A stretch of DNA of 64,000 bases from Termitomyces sp. T153. Lineage: Eukaryota > Basidiomycota > Agaricomycetes > Agaricales > Lyophyllaceae. This document shows, one piece after another, positions 10,034 to 20,938 of the stretch; position 1 is the first letter of the stretch; the number at the start of each line of letters is the position of its first letter. The notes beneath the pieces are model-generated. The model did no database searches and had not been told where the DNA came from. It saw only the letters and a program-made list of their open reading frames with translations. The DNA lies in the NCBI GenBank assembly GCA_018296165.2, contig JACKQL020000017.1, positions 372,001 through 436,000 on the forward strand, written 5' to 3'. The translations under genes and the position numbers were made by a program.

Positions 10034-11504
10034 ATGGCGACCATCCACCCTTCGCGAATGGCTTTGATTTCCGGCGGGCGCACGGAAGCTTATAATTCCC
10101 ACCGCAGATCTCCATCTCCGATACATAAACGCCGGACTCCTACGCCAAGCCGCAACAACAGTCGTGAACGCACACAAGGTGATGAAAGAGAAAGAGATAA
10201 TAGGAAGGACAGGGACTATAGTGACGATAGGCGAGGCCGTGATGAATATGCAAGGGATAGCGATCGTGAGGGACGCAGTGAACGACGAAGAGCCAGTCCA
10301 CAATACGACGACTATCGACGCCCAGCTCCACAGCCTGAAAACCAAAGTCGAGCTCCTTGGCGCCAGCCAGAGAACATGTATTCCAACAGGAACAGCGGGA
10401 GTAGACCGTCTTATGCTGGCGGTCCTTCAGGCGGCAGCGATTTTATGGAAAGGTTTCTGATGTTTTTATTACTACGGAGAATCTCTCTAATGTTTCTAAC
10501 GTAGTCGAAGATTGCAACGAGAAACTCAAGTCGTTGATATCTGGCCACCATCTCCAAAAGCTCCTGCACGCGAGTCGTACGTTAGCTAGTTATTTAATTT
10601 AGCTTTTGTTCAGAAAATTAACTTGCTTTTCAGATTACCAAAACGATCGAGCAAAAGGTCCAAAAGAGCACGTTCTCCTTCTTCTGACACCTCGTCATCG
10701 TCCGAGGAGGAACGACGCAGGAGAGAACGCAAAGAAAGGAAGCGTTCAAGGAGAGAGAGGGATAAGGAAAGGGACAGCGAGAGGCGCCGATACCGATCTC
10801 GGTCCCGTAGCCGATCCCGCCATAAGAGTTATGACGATGACAGCGAGGACGACAGGCGCAGGAGACGTGACAGAGACCGAGACCGTCATACGCGGGACCG
10901 CTCAAACAGTGAGGCGCGTACCAGGAGCCCTAAACCTTCCAAACACAGCCCTTCACGTCGTTCAGTGGAGGACGAGGACGAATGGGTTGTCAAGGAGCCT
11001 ATGGCGCCTCCACCGGTCCCTGTACGCAGTGAGACAAAGGAGACCGCTCTCTCGGTGCCTCGTATGACTGCTTATGATGAGGAAGATGACTCTGCCGATG
11101 AATTAGGTCCCCAGCCTCTTATCAAAGCTTCTGCTGCCCGCCGTGTCGACGAACGGTCTTACGGTGGTGCTTTGCTTCGCGGTGAAGGCAGTGCTATGGC
11201 TGCTTTCTTGCAGGAAGGCACGGAAGCGCGTATTCCCCGTCGTGGTGAGATTGGATTGACGTCGGGCGAGATTGCCAAGTATGAGGAGGTAGGGTATGTC
11301 ATGAGTGGAAGTCGTCATCGGAGGATGAATGCTGTGCGGATGAGGAAGGAAAACCAGGTCATTAGTGCGGAGGAGAAGCGTGGTATCTTGAAGTTGCAGA
11401 AAGAGGAGAGGGAGAGGAGGGAGACAATCCTGAGAGAAGAGTTCAATGAGCTTGTTGAAGAGAGGTTGAAGGGTGCTTCCATTCGTGAGCCCGAGGCGAC
11501 GTAA
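10034..11504 (+). CDS. NKAP family protein (RS-rich, splicing/chromatin associated)
   Basis: Three exons (10034-10452, 10505-10576, 10634-11504) give 453 aa. The first two thirds are a disordered RS/RD/RE-rich region (RYRSRSRSRSRHKS, RDRDRDRHTRDR) typical of spliceosome-associated proteins. The last about 70 residues are the conserved NKAP C-terminal domain: GEIGLTSGEIAKYEEVGYVM, SGSRHRRMNAVRMRKENQV, then a Glu/Arg-rich helix. Metazoan NKAP binds RNA and spliceosome components and acts in transcriptional repression; the role in fungi is inferred. The start at 10034 has a good context (gacATGGCG); Met at 10061 is an alternative. Confidence 0.92.
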
Positions 11505-12632
11505 TCTATGTCATTGTTATGCAAGTAAGTCAGGGAACCTCAAAAGTGGTCAATGTACGATTTCAGCGTGTCGCTCGCAAACCCGTATCACAATAGAGCA
11601 TAAAGCTTATGAGTACACACATATCTGGATAAATACTGAACACAAATAATAACGTATCTGAAAAATGACCATACCAAATCGACATCTGAAAATATGTTTT
11701 CTAGAAGGAATTGATGTTCGACAACCCCAAGAGTCTGCATTCGGAGAATGTCCCCTGTAAACACTCTGATATGGACAAGAATGGACACAAACCAACTGGC
11801 GGAATATAGTCTTGTTTGCGTATCCGCGTAATGTGTGGAAACTGCACCCAAGGTTAGGGAAACAGCTTGTGCTAACAGCGCTAACAGCAGAATCGCTTTA
11901 CTAGGGTGACGATTCCTCAATTCTCATCTTTCGACGACCTTTGACAAGCGAGTATCGCCATAGTCCCTCCAAAGTCTGAAAATATGTTTTAAGCATTTCC
12001 GCAACACGAAGACTACCGAGTGTCAAGTCAGTGAAGGTATCGTCATAGACGCCACTTCTCTTTCTTGACTTTTTGACATGATATATTGACTGGCAGTCTG
12101 GACATATATTCCAGAGGTAAGGAAATCGCGATTGGTATGAAAAGCGTAAGCTGAAGTTAGAGGAAGTTAGAGGGCTTTATTCATTTACAAAGTATTTATG
12201 TAAAGGACTCGTCACACTTTGATCCAGGCTCCGAAGATATGTAGTAGACCCCTATGTGATACATGGAGAGATCGACGTTCAGATCATCGATCATGCCCTT
12301 CGACCCGATCGTCTTCGTGCAGTATATCTCTGTTGGAATACAAGAGGGCATTAGAAACATCGGAGCCAGATTATTGCGTTCGCTCGTTGGTTATATCGAA
12401 TGCTAGTTCGGTGTTTGTTAAACTGAACTCTTGTCAGTGAACTAGCTCAGAAGATGGCATGCCTGGATGGTTTGATTTGTTGGCCGATGAAAAAAAAAAT
12501 CGAAGCTGATGAGATGTATGATGCTTCAGAGTATCAGAGTACTCTATTCGATCGGGCAACATGCTGGACGCCTTAAATAGGCGAGTTGCACTTCATATTT
12601 AGGACCCGCGCCACGCTCTTACCGACCGGACG
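11505..12632. other. intergenic region with a dispersed repeat
   Basis: About 1.1 kb between NKAP and the glutamine-synthetase-like gene. Minus-strand frames at 11588-11920 have no known motif. Positions 12030-12235 resemble a sequence at 53290-53500 and are listed separately. Confidence 0.5.
12030..12235 (+). repeat. dispersed repeat, copy 1
   Basis: About 200 bp share an ordered series of matches with 53290-53500 in the same orientation, for example GCCACTTCTC, CTTGAC, TTGACATGATAT, GGTAAGGAAA, CTGAAGTTAGA, GAAGTTAGA, CACAAAGTAT-like and TTGTCACAC-like blocks. I estimate roughly 70-75% identity by eye. No coding potential or terminal repeats were seen, so its nature is unknown. Confidence 0.55.
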
Positions 12633-14289
12633 ATGGGCAAGATGGCCTCAATCTATGACCACGGTGTTGATTATTCCCCACTCACACGCGCTACAACGAT
12701 TCCAGTCGAGAGCCTCAAAGATCCATACTTGAACATTTGTGAGTTTGATTAATGGCATGTTTGATGGATACGACTATAACAGCTACACACATAGCTTACG
12801 TCCGTATTCAATGGGTGGACCTCGTCAACAATATCAAATGTCGTGTATTTCCCCTTTCTTACTTCTTGAAATTGCTTGAGTCATCGAGACCTGGCGTTGG
12901 AGTTTCCAAGGCTTCAATGGGTCTTGTCTACTTGATGGTTGCTCCGGGCTTCTCGCGTCAAGGAGAGTATCTCTATGTACCTGATCTCTCCACCATCAGG
13001 TTATGCCCGTACTCTTCCGGTGAAGTCGTCGTTTTTGGCTGGTTCAACGAGAAAACGCCCTACCTTGGAATCGACAATAAATTGACATTGGACGTCCCCT
13101 TATGTTCTCGCGCCACTCTGCAACGTGTCGTCAAGTCAGCATTCTCAAGCTTATACTAGAGTGAAATCAATGTTAATGTTTGATAAGGGAGTCATCCAAG
13201 GCCGGGGTTGAATACCTTGTCGGATTCGAATCCGAATTCATTCTACTCAGATCGACCAAACCTGTCGTAGCTGCAAGCAACCATAGCTGGTCTGCTACTA
13301 ATGGCTTTTCTTCCGGCACGGTCGTCGCGAAGACGCTCAAGGAGATTGCCGATGGGATCCAATCGTCAGGCATCGAATTACAGATGTATCATGCGGAAGG
13401 TGCTCCTGGGCAGGTGATAATACTTGCTCTGGATATGCTTACAGCGACGGTATCTTACCTTTCTTTGATAGTATGAGTTTGTTACTGGTCCTCTTCCTCC
13501 GTTGGAAGCCGCCGACGCGTTAATCCATACCCGAGAGATCATCTACAATACGGCTGCCAAGTATGGACTGCGCGCCACTTTTGCTCCAAGGATCTATATG
13601 GACTCTGTTGGTAGCTCCACGCATACGCATATATCGGTTCACTCTGAGGACAACAAGAAAGTACCTGACGAGCTTTCTTCCATCGAGTCTTCCTTCCTCG
13701 CTTCGGTCCTTGCCAACCTCCCTGCTTTGACCGCGCTCACATTGCCTACTCAAGCATCGTATAAGAGGGTGGCAGACGGGGTCTGGTCTGGTGGCACATA
13801 TGTAAATTGGGGTACTGAAAACCGTGAAGCTCCCGTGCGCCTCACCAACGCCACATCTCCCTCCTCCAGGAACTTCGAGATGCGCTTTGTGGATGGGACT
13901 GCGAACCCGTACGTTGCTCTCGCGGGTATTTTAGGTGTTGGATTTGCAGGCATCCGCGATAAGTCTGAACTCAAGATCAAGGACTGCTCCGGCCCGAAGA
14001 CTGCAGCTCAGCTGACTGAGAACGAGAGACAGGCTCTTGGGATCACTCAGAGGATGTCATTGACATGGGAGGAGGCACGTCAAAACCTACACAAGAATAC
14101 GATCCTGAGGGATTTTGTTCTTGGATCTGAGTATATGGAAAGGTATCTGGCAGTCAACCAAGTAAGTTCAGGTTTTGTCATATATTCTTGTAGCGAACTT
14201 GATGAGCGAAACAGACCCTTGCTGATGCATTGGATCTTGATGGTAACGATGAAGTGGCGGCGCTGACTCGCCTGGTTGAGTTCTATTGA
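12633..14289 (+). CDS. Glutamine synthetase-like enzyme (GS catalytic domain)
   Basis: Five exons (12633-12738, 12795-13134, 13188-13413, 13472-14161, 14215-14289) give 478 aa with all phases closing. It has the prokaryote-type GS layout: a beta-grasp-like N-terminus (YVRIQWVDLVNNIKCRVFPL), then the catalytic domain with a metal-binding Glu region (GFESEF, MYHAEGAPGQ, YEFVTGPL), the THTHIS loop, WGTENREAPVR with SSRNFEMRFVDGTANPYVAL, and a C-terminal helix ending FEVEFY-like (here LVEFY). GS-like paralogues of this kind ligate ammonia or amines to glutamate, or act as gamma-glutamyl-amine synthetases; I cannot tell which. The main assimilatory fungal GS is a shorter, different type. Confidence 0.88.
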
Positions 14290-15184
14290 ATGCATCTTTG
14301 GTCAATTTGTTGTCTTGCTAAAGATCCTATAAGTTTGCATTTCGTACTCAAAGCTTGGAGCATGTGTGAGTGTGGGCGTCTGGATGAGGTATCATCCATA
14401 CTCTTCAACGTTCGGATCATTGACAACTTGATCAAAGCGTAGAATAATGGCGCGCAAAGTTCTACAATCGGTGTCTAAATATCTAAGATTTCATATTCGA
14501 CCGTTGCATTGCAAAAACGTCGAGAACAGTACTAGTCTGAACAATGTTCACGGCAGTAGTGAAAGCCTGAGCTTAGGCTTAGCTTTTCCAGGTCCAGGCT
14601 TGTATAGTTCCACGTCATAATTCCAAGCGTGAGCTGTGAGCCCAAGCCTCATCTGGCTCAGCTTTGGGGCCGTGACTTTATCACTAGACTGAGCAGGGAC
14701 AATGTGAGGGAGAATAGAATGAGTACTTCACCACTAGAATGTACCTAGAAGACCTCAAGTGTGAATGATGAATTTCAGAACTGTAACGGTATCCCCATCA
14801 TTAGTGTCATCTATGCAATATTATCACTATAGTGTTGCTGATTGCCTGAGCAATCAGCTTATTTTTTACTTCACACCGTGTATACTAGAATCCGATATTG
14901 GTCTGGTTTACGCTGTGTGAGATAAGCTAACCATAACTTTGTTACATTCTCTTACCCCTTCCGAATCGGATATCCAGACCTGCTTTTTTCTGTCCTTCTG
15001 GTGTTATACTGAAGTTCGGCTCAGAACTTCGCACCATCAGCCTCTTTGGTCTTTGACCCGACTCCCTGACAGCCACTCAATCAATCACAATGACAATGAG
15101 TGATTATATTCAAACCCCGGTTCAAGACAATTATGGCATTGTGAAAGAACCAGTATACTTGAGGCTCACTGGAAAAGCAAGGAG
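14290..15184. other. boundary region between gene island and transposon nest
   Basis: About 900 bases without a gene. Around 14570 there is a small palindrome AAGCCT-GAGCTT-AGGCTT. An ATG at 15090 opens a 32-codon frame (SDYIQTPVQDNYGIVKEPVY) that stops at 15189, perhaps the start of a gene cut by transposon insertion. Confidence 0.4.
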
Positions 15185-15914
15185 GTGGTAGAGGACAGTG
15201 ATGAGGAGGAACAGGAGGTCAAGGACAAGGTGGAGGAAGGTGCTGGAGCAGTCAAGGGCACTAGCAAGGATGAGTGCAAAAGGGAGGTGACACTGCTAGC
15301 AGAGTGGCAGGACATAGCAACAGCTGTCACTAGGAGCTTGGGCAAGGAGGAGATGGAAGTTGAAGATGATTCAGTTGCTGGAACTAGTGGCACCCAGTGA
15401 GTTAAGTCATTTTGATTTGTGTTTTCCTAGCACTAATTGACTCTTCTAGTGCCAGCAAAACCCTGGTGCCCTGGCAAGAGACTCCAGTAAGTTCTGATTC
15501 TGTTGCTAATTGACCTTGCTAATGCTCTTTCAGCAACTGGGGGAATGGATGGATTTCCCCACTCCTTGGTTATGCTTGATGATCTTGAATGGTTGGGTAG
15601 CAACTTTGTGGTACCAGTCTTGGCACTGGACTCTCCTGAGCATCTGGAAGGCAACTGGGAGTGGGTGGCAGTAGTGGAGCAGATGTTTGAGAGGGAATTC
15701 GCAGTGGCAGAGTGGGACACAGTGGTGGCTCACACATGTTACTGGGTGCTGGAGTGCATAGTCAAGGTTCTTCAGCACCTGCAGGACAATTGAAATGCTG
15801 TGATTGCTTGGCAGTTGGAGAATAGGTTGACTGAGTCTAACCTAGTGCCAATCAACCCCCCACTGTTACCTCCTAGTGACTTTGAGCTGCCCATTGACAT
15901 GGACACTACAGACT
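15185..15914 (+). pseudogene. decayed acidic multi-exon ORF, unidentified
   Basis: Three plus-strand coding blocks separated by good splice signals: an acidic block (EDSDEEEQEVKDKVEEG..., 15185-15397), an intron GTGAGT...TTCTAG, a short block to 15487, an intron GTAAGT...TTTCAG, and a block at 15535-15793 (TTGGMDGFPHSLVMLDDLEW, then FEREFAVAEWDTVVAHTCYW). The phases do not all close, so it has probably decayed. The style (acidic head, helical Glu/Arg tail) resembles the expanded hypothetical proteins of agaricomycete genomes. No function can be given. Confidence 0.4.
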
Positions 15915-16299
15915 GACCCCCTTAAAGGGTCTTATATATTTTGTAGTACTGTGGATGGACTAGCCCCCTTAAGGGACAGAATAATAATGTATCATATCCA
16001 ACTCGAGTAAAAAGTAAGAGGTAGGGACAGATTGCTAGTCCTCAAAGCTTAGTGCTAGGTAACAGAAATAGAGCACATAGCAATAAGCAAAAAACTTGAA
16101 GGGGAAACACTCAGTAGATCATACTAGCAAGAAAACCCCTGAAAGGTTTGCACAAGGCAGCTTAGTGAAGGCATAGCACTGTTGTCTTGATGTACCAACA
16201 AGAGATGATAGTGAAAGAAACAAAGTCTGTAGAGTATTTTTCATTGTTGTGAGTGATGTTGGACAGATTTTTGTCATCTAAGAGGTTGGTTTCCTCCAG

Positions 16300-16993
16300 C
16301 TAGCAAAGTTCTGGGGTGTCAATGTTGAGAATGCTGCTAGGTATATTGATATGTTCTCTAGAAAAGTAAGGGAAGAGGTAAAATGCAGCAACTGGTTGGT
16401 GTAGGACTGAGACATCTAATATACAAAGGATGTAAGTGCTGCCACAGTCATGAGAGAATCACCAATAGTGGTCCTAAGTAACAAGGGCACATCTCCTTAT
16501 TGTGGGTGACTTCAATTCTGGTATTATATGTTATGATGAGGTCACCATGCTTGAAGTCATAGTTGTGGATTGTAGTGGCATGTTCTTTTTTAAAGCAAAT
16601 GGCAGCTTGATGGAAGGCACTAAAGACTTTGTTGTGAAGTTTCTGAAGGTCTTCTGGTCATTGCTGGAGGTTGATAGTGTGTCTGGTGAGAAGTCAGTAG
16701 ACAAAAGTACTGAGTTCAGCAGTGGCTGGAGGTAGGTCACTTCCAAGATGTCAGCAGGAAAGAGAGGGTGTGTTCCTGTAGCTGTAGTAGGGTGAGCAAC
16801 CCATGTGCTTGCATACTATGATACATTCTGACCAAAAGACAGAGTAAGTGGCACTACTCCACTTGGACTGGTTGCCATATACTGCCTTGAAGAGTGCCTG
16901 CTGAATGTCAAAGTGGGGTTGCTCCACTATACTGTTAGTGTGCTTGTTGTAGCCTAACATGTGGATGTGGTTAAGTGGTACTTCTTTGCTAGG
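16300..16993 (-). pseudogene. Integrase C-terminal part of LTR element C (cut by A1)
   Basis: Minus-strand remnants read the second half of a retroviral-type integrase: LAKKYHLNHIHMLGYNKHTN, EQPHFDIQQALFKAVYGNQS, KWSSATYSVFWSECIIVCKH, MGCSPYYSYRNTPSL, then decayed tail. It joins the N-terminal half at 23906-24440 once element A1 and one copy of the CTAGG duplication are removed. Several stops and frame breaks are present. The bases between 15930 and 16300 probably hold the decayed 3' end of the same element. Confidence 0.75.
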
Positions 16994-18144
16994 TGTCATG
17001 ACCCGTTCCCTGAAGCCCCGTACACTGCCCGACAAACCCCCGCTCCCCCGGAACCCCCCCCAACACTTCATCGAACTTCCCCAGCACTCCGCGCCTACTC
17101 CAGCTAACTCCGACACATTCTCGGCTAACTCCGACAGCCCCCTGGCCAACTCCGACATCTTCCCTGCAGCCGCCGGCGCTTCCCCTGGACTTCCTGAGCC
17201 CCTGGGACCACTCCCCCACCATGCCTGACCCATTACACATCATCAACTCGACACCCTGGCTCCCCCGACTTACCCTGGGGTATCACGACAGCCTCAGAAC
17301 AGACCGCGTCGCAATTGATCCCATCAACATATCAACACAGCCCGCCCTCTGATCGTAACTGACACCCGTCAACTCCGTCAAGCTCTGCCAAGCCCTGCCA
17401 CCACAGCCAACGTCCCCGGAGCTCTTCAGTAGTCAGTATATAAGACATAGAGTAGCTCCTCATACTCTAGTCTTGAGATTACTTACCTACTTACCTATGT
17501 ACCGGCCTTTCCTGATGTGTTTCTGATTGTCTCTTCTCGTGTTTTGTGTCCCGTGTCTCGTTTTCCTTATTCTCAGTCTCCTGGTCTTATCTCGTCTCTG
17601 TTCCGTTATCCTTTCATTATCATTCTGTGTCTCCACCTGAATCTATTCTCATTCTTGTCTTGTCTTCGTCTCATTTTGTTCAACTCCATATTGTCCCGTT
17701 TGATTCTGTCTATTGTGTTCAAGTCCTCTCGACCATAACGTCCTCACGAACTCCGCAATTACAATTACAAACCTCCGACACTCATTACCAACCCCGGACC
17801 CTGCTATACACTCGGCTCTGAACCCCATCAATCCCTGTTGATCCCCCATCAGAACTCTGGCTCTGCTCCTGTCATCCACATAGCCTCCGCCTCCTCCGCA
17901 CCCGCAATACTCACACACGGACTTATGCCTGAACCCTGCCAAGCCCGTCCCCCTTCTCCGCAACTTGTCCTCTACTCCTCCAGACCTCCCTGGACTTGCT
18001 CAGATCAATCTCCCATGGCTATCCTCACAAGTCCCCAGTGCTTGGAACACCTCCGAGTGCCCGGTTGTCAGTGCGGGGGATCCCGTTTGCCTAGTAAGGA
18101 CTTGCCCAGTGTAGCTGAGCCCCCATGGTCAGTGGAACCTGACA
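16994..18144 (+). repeat. 5' LTR of A1
   Basis: 1151 bp, TGTCATGACC...GGAACCTGACA. It contains a TATA box and predicted transcript start (17437-17481). Confidence 0.93.
17437..17481 (+). promoter_or_regulatory. LTR promoter and self-priming 5' end of A1 transcript
   Basis: TATATAA at 17437-17443 is followed 32 bp later by AGTCTTGAGATTA (17469-17481), the expected place of transcription start. That 13-mer is the exact reverse complement of the bases just after the 5' LTR (18145-18157). The same arrangement occurs in the 3' LTR (13-mer at 23230-23242). The start site is predicted, not measured. Confidence 0.75.
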
Positions 18145-18157
18145 TAATCTCAAGACT
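18145..18157 (+). other. primer-binding site of A1 (self-priming type)
   Basis: TAATCTCAAGACT, starting on the first base after the LTR. It pairs perfectly over 13 nt with the predicted 5' end of the element's own RNA (AGTCTTGAGATTA, 17469-17481). No typical tRNA 3'-end complement (such as TGGTATCAGAGC) is seen here. This matches the Tf1/sushi-type self-priming mechanism. Confidence 0.8.
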
Positions 18158-18169
18158 CCCTTACCCCAC

Positions 18170-18990
18170 TCGTGATGTCCGCACTAACCCTGCACACACA
18201 TCCGACAAACACCCCGATGTCTATGACTGGCCCATGCCTGGAAACCACTATGATTCATATTGCCCCGCCCAATTTGCCAAGGCACATTGAGTCATGGATC
18301 TGACACAAAATGTCCCTTCCACCCCAAGTACATTCATACAATGGCTCTATCCATGGACACCCTCTTACAGCTCCCACACTCCCCCACCATCTCTGCCAGC
18401 TCCACCCCTCACAGAGGCTGACCCTGACATCACCCAAGTTTCACCCAAAACCCCAGCAACAATTCAACCCAGTGCTCAACAACTTCTCCGACACTGCACC
18501 CTCACCCCTCCAACAACAGTAGCAAAGGCCCCACCATGGGAAGTTGCTCACCACATGAAAGACCAATCACCAACCTCCCCCAAGACAACAATGAGCCCTC
18601 CAAGAACACGTTCCCCCAGACCCCGCCTTTGGACCCTCCAACCCACAGCAGCCCTGTACACCATCAGGAACAGACCCAGCAGGTTCCCGACAATATCGAG
18701 TCTGTCCACAACCCCAATAGCAGAACCCCGCCACCAGATCATCTGACTTTCACACCCATCCCTGAGAAGGTCCACCCTCCAAAACTAGCCCCACCACCAA
18801 CTGGAATCAAACCCAACCCAGCAACCCCATCTACAATGACGCAAGATTCCGAGACTGACACTAACCCCCAATTACAGAACCCACTTCCAGGATCAGTTAG
18901 GACCCCCCAGTTGACTTGGCCATCACCTCCACCAACAAATGAAGGGGCCCCGACGCCTCCGACCTGACCCCAACAACCCCGGAACAAGAC
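18170..18990 (+). pseudogene. proline-rich gag-like sense ORF of family A
   Basis: Sense frames read a Pro/Thr/Ser-rich product (LPRHIESWI, then SLPAPPLTEADPDITQVSP, EKVHPPKLAPPPTGIKPNP). The same order occurs in A2 (complement of about 43560-44530: LPRHIELWIQ, PALPLTKVNHNTTNPIFN), A3 (complement of about 49860-50860) and A1' (EKRPPSKLAPLSIGIKLNP). Its position next to the primer-binding site suggests a gag role. No CCHC knuckle was seen, so this is inferred from position. Confidence 0.45.
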
Positions 18991-19279
18991 CAAGGAATCC
19001 CTGAGCTTCTAGGAACGGCTACGCACCCCCGCCCTGCTGCTTGAAGCCCAGCCCAGAGTTAACGAGGAGAACCCTGGCACCCCGACCTCAATGAAGAACA
19101 ACTCCGGACCCCCACCCACTACTTCAGCACCTGCCTACTACCTTGACCACCTTCTCCTGTACAATCCGGAACCCCCGACGTTAAAGACCCTTGATGCCAA
19201 CCCTCCCCGCACACCACCCCCAGACGTAAACTCCGCCACCAGACTCTGCCACCTCCCACAAAGTAACCCCCAGCACAGG

Positions 19280-19745
19280 AGTTACCCCGAACTAGCTATA
19301 GGAAAAAGGACCCTATACGAAGTAGTTCCTGAAGTACTCTAAAATTGCTGACCTGTTCACATAAGGGAGGGAGAAGCCCCACCATCATCCCAGAGACTGT
19401 TGATCAACCTGCTCAAACATCCTGATGATCCAAAGAGCATATGCTCTGACATCTGTGGAGGACTTCCCTGCTAGGACTGACAACCCAAATAACCCTGCGC
19501 TGACTTGAAGCTGCCCCAATCCACCCCTCTGACCCACTCTGGATTCTAGCAACATGACTCCGGGGCCCCCACCCCAACTCCAATATCCAACCAAGGGGAC
19601 CTACGACGCCAGCCCCACACTCTGTACAACCCTGCCCCTATGCTGGAAGATGTCTATCAAGCAGGGACCACATCAATGGAGTAACCAGAAACAAACCCCA
19701 TGCAAAGTAATCCCTTCAGAGTACCCTAAAAGTTGCTGATGCCTT
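19280..19745 (+). repeat. duplicated protease-RT linker module in A1
   Basis: Two related modules, at about 19280-19345 (GKRTLYEVVPEVL) and 19675-19745 (NQKQTPCKVIPSEYPKSC). Each resembles the short segment before the reverse transcriptase in gypsy elements (typically a VP-x-EYHE-FADVFSK-like sequence). A2 and A3 also carry two such modules, about 620 and 665 bp apart. Confidence 0.5.
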
Positions 19746-20938
19746 CCCCAAGAAGCGAGCAGTGCTTCTCCCCACTGTTATCCACCCACATTTGCAACAA
19801 CCTCCGGGCCGCTCTGGAACACAAATGAAGAAGTGCCCCGACCCCGCCATGACTCCCGGGGAGTCCCACACCAATGCTTCCCCACGACTGACTTCCCTGC
19901 CGCCCTCCAACAATCGTGAACAACCATCTCCCCCCATCCAAGCTTGGCTCCAGGAGCCACTGCCACTCCTACATGACAACCCCACTGCTCAGCAAAAACC
20001 CCCCACTCCGGAGCTCCCCCTCTGATTTGCAACACAACCCCACCAACAAGTTAAGGCCCAACCCCAACCCCCGCATTGACCCTGGACCCCTGGTACTTGC
20101 ACTTGGAGTGGCGGACCAACAAAATGTGCCTCAGACCCCTTCCTCCGCCTGCACCAACACGACCAACAGACCCCCCCACTGAGTGACCCTTGTGTTGACT
20201 CCGGGACTACTAACTTCTTCTCCGATGAAAGAACCACCAACCCCCAGAAGGAACAACCCACGGAACGAGCCCCGAAGCATCTCCACTGAGGCCAGCCATT
20301 CTCCAACCAACTCCCGCGCTGCCCCTGCCCAAAGAAGCACCCACCAATACAACCCCAACAGACCTCCAAACTCTAGGGAGTGTCAGAAATACATAAGACC
20401 CCTCTGTCCATCTCTGGACTTACCCTTGGTCAGGAAAGCAATGTCACTTAGGTGACCTGGAACCTTCAAATTTTGACTCTGGACTCAAAGGAACTGGTTG
20501 GGACTGATCACCCCGCACCCTGCCCCCTCAGTCATCGACACTCTGGAGCACACCAAAGCACCACCCGAACATGCCCGCCCACAGATGCAATACTCTGGAG
20601 CATGACTTCGACCCAGACCAACACCCTGGAGCACAGCAAAGCCTGATCCCAAGTGCCCTTCACCAAATACAATACTCCGGAGCTTGCCCCGACAACCCCA
20701 GGGCTAGCCAACACAGATGGCACTAGTGGGCCTAACTCCCGCCTCTGGATCCACTAGGGATTCAACTCCCACCAGCACCCCTGCATGTTTCGCTTACCTC
20801 ACCCTCACACAAATTAAAGTCTCACTTCACACACCCAGGAATAACAAGGAAATATTGAAAAGTACAAGAAATATACGATACAAGGTGGAACGGGGTGGTG
20901 AACTCAAAGATGACAAGAAGCGGGGCCCAGCTGCCCCC

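Noticed and set aside
11588..11920. 110-codon minus-strand frame
   Set aside because: No known motif, no good start context, and it lies in probable NKAP 3' flank with a dispersed repeat nearby.
15890..15980. CCCTTAAAGGG and CCCTTAAGGG palindromic words, considered as transposon ends
   Set aside because: No second copy or flanking duplication was found. They could simply be part of the decayed 3' end of element C.
17517..17821. Open frames inside the LTRs (Phe/Ser/Leu-rich, repeated in every copy)
   Set aside because: They recur because the LTR recurs. They lie in the pyrimidine-rich leader after the predicted transcript start and show no conserved protein features.
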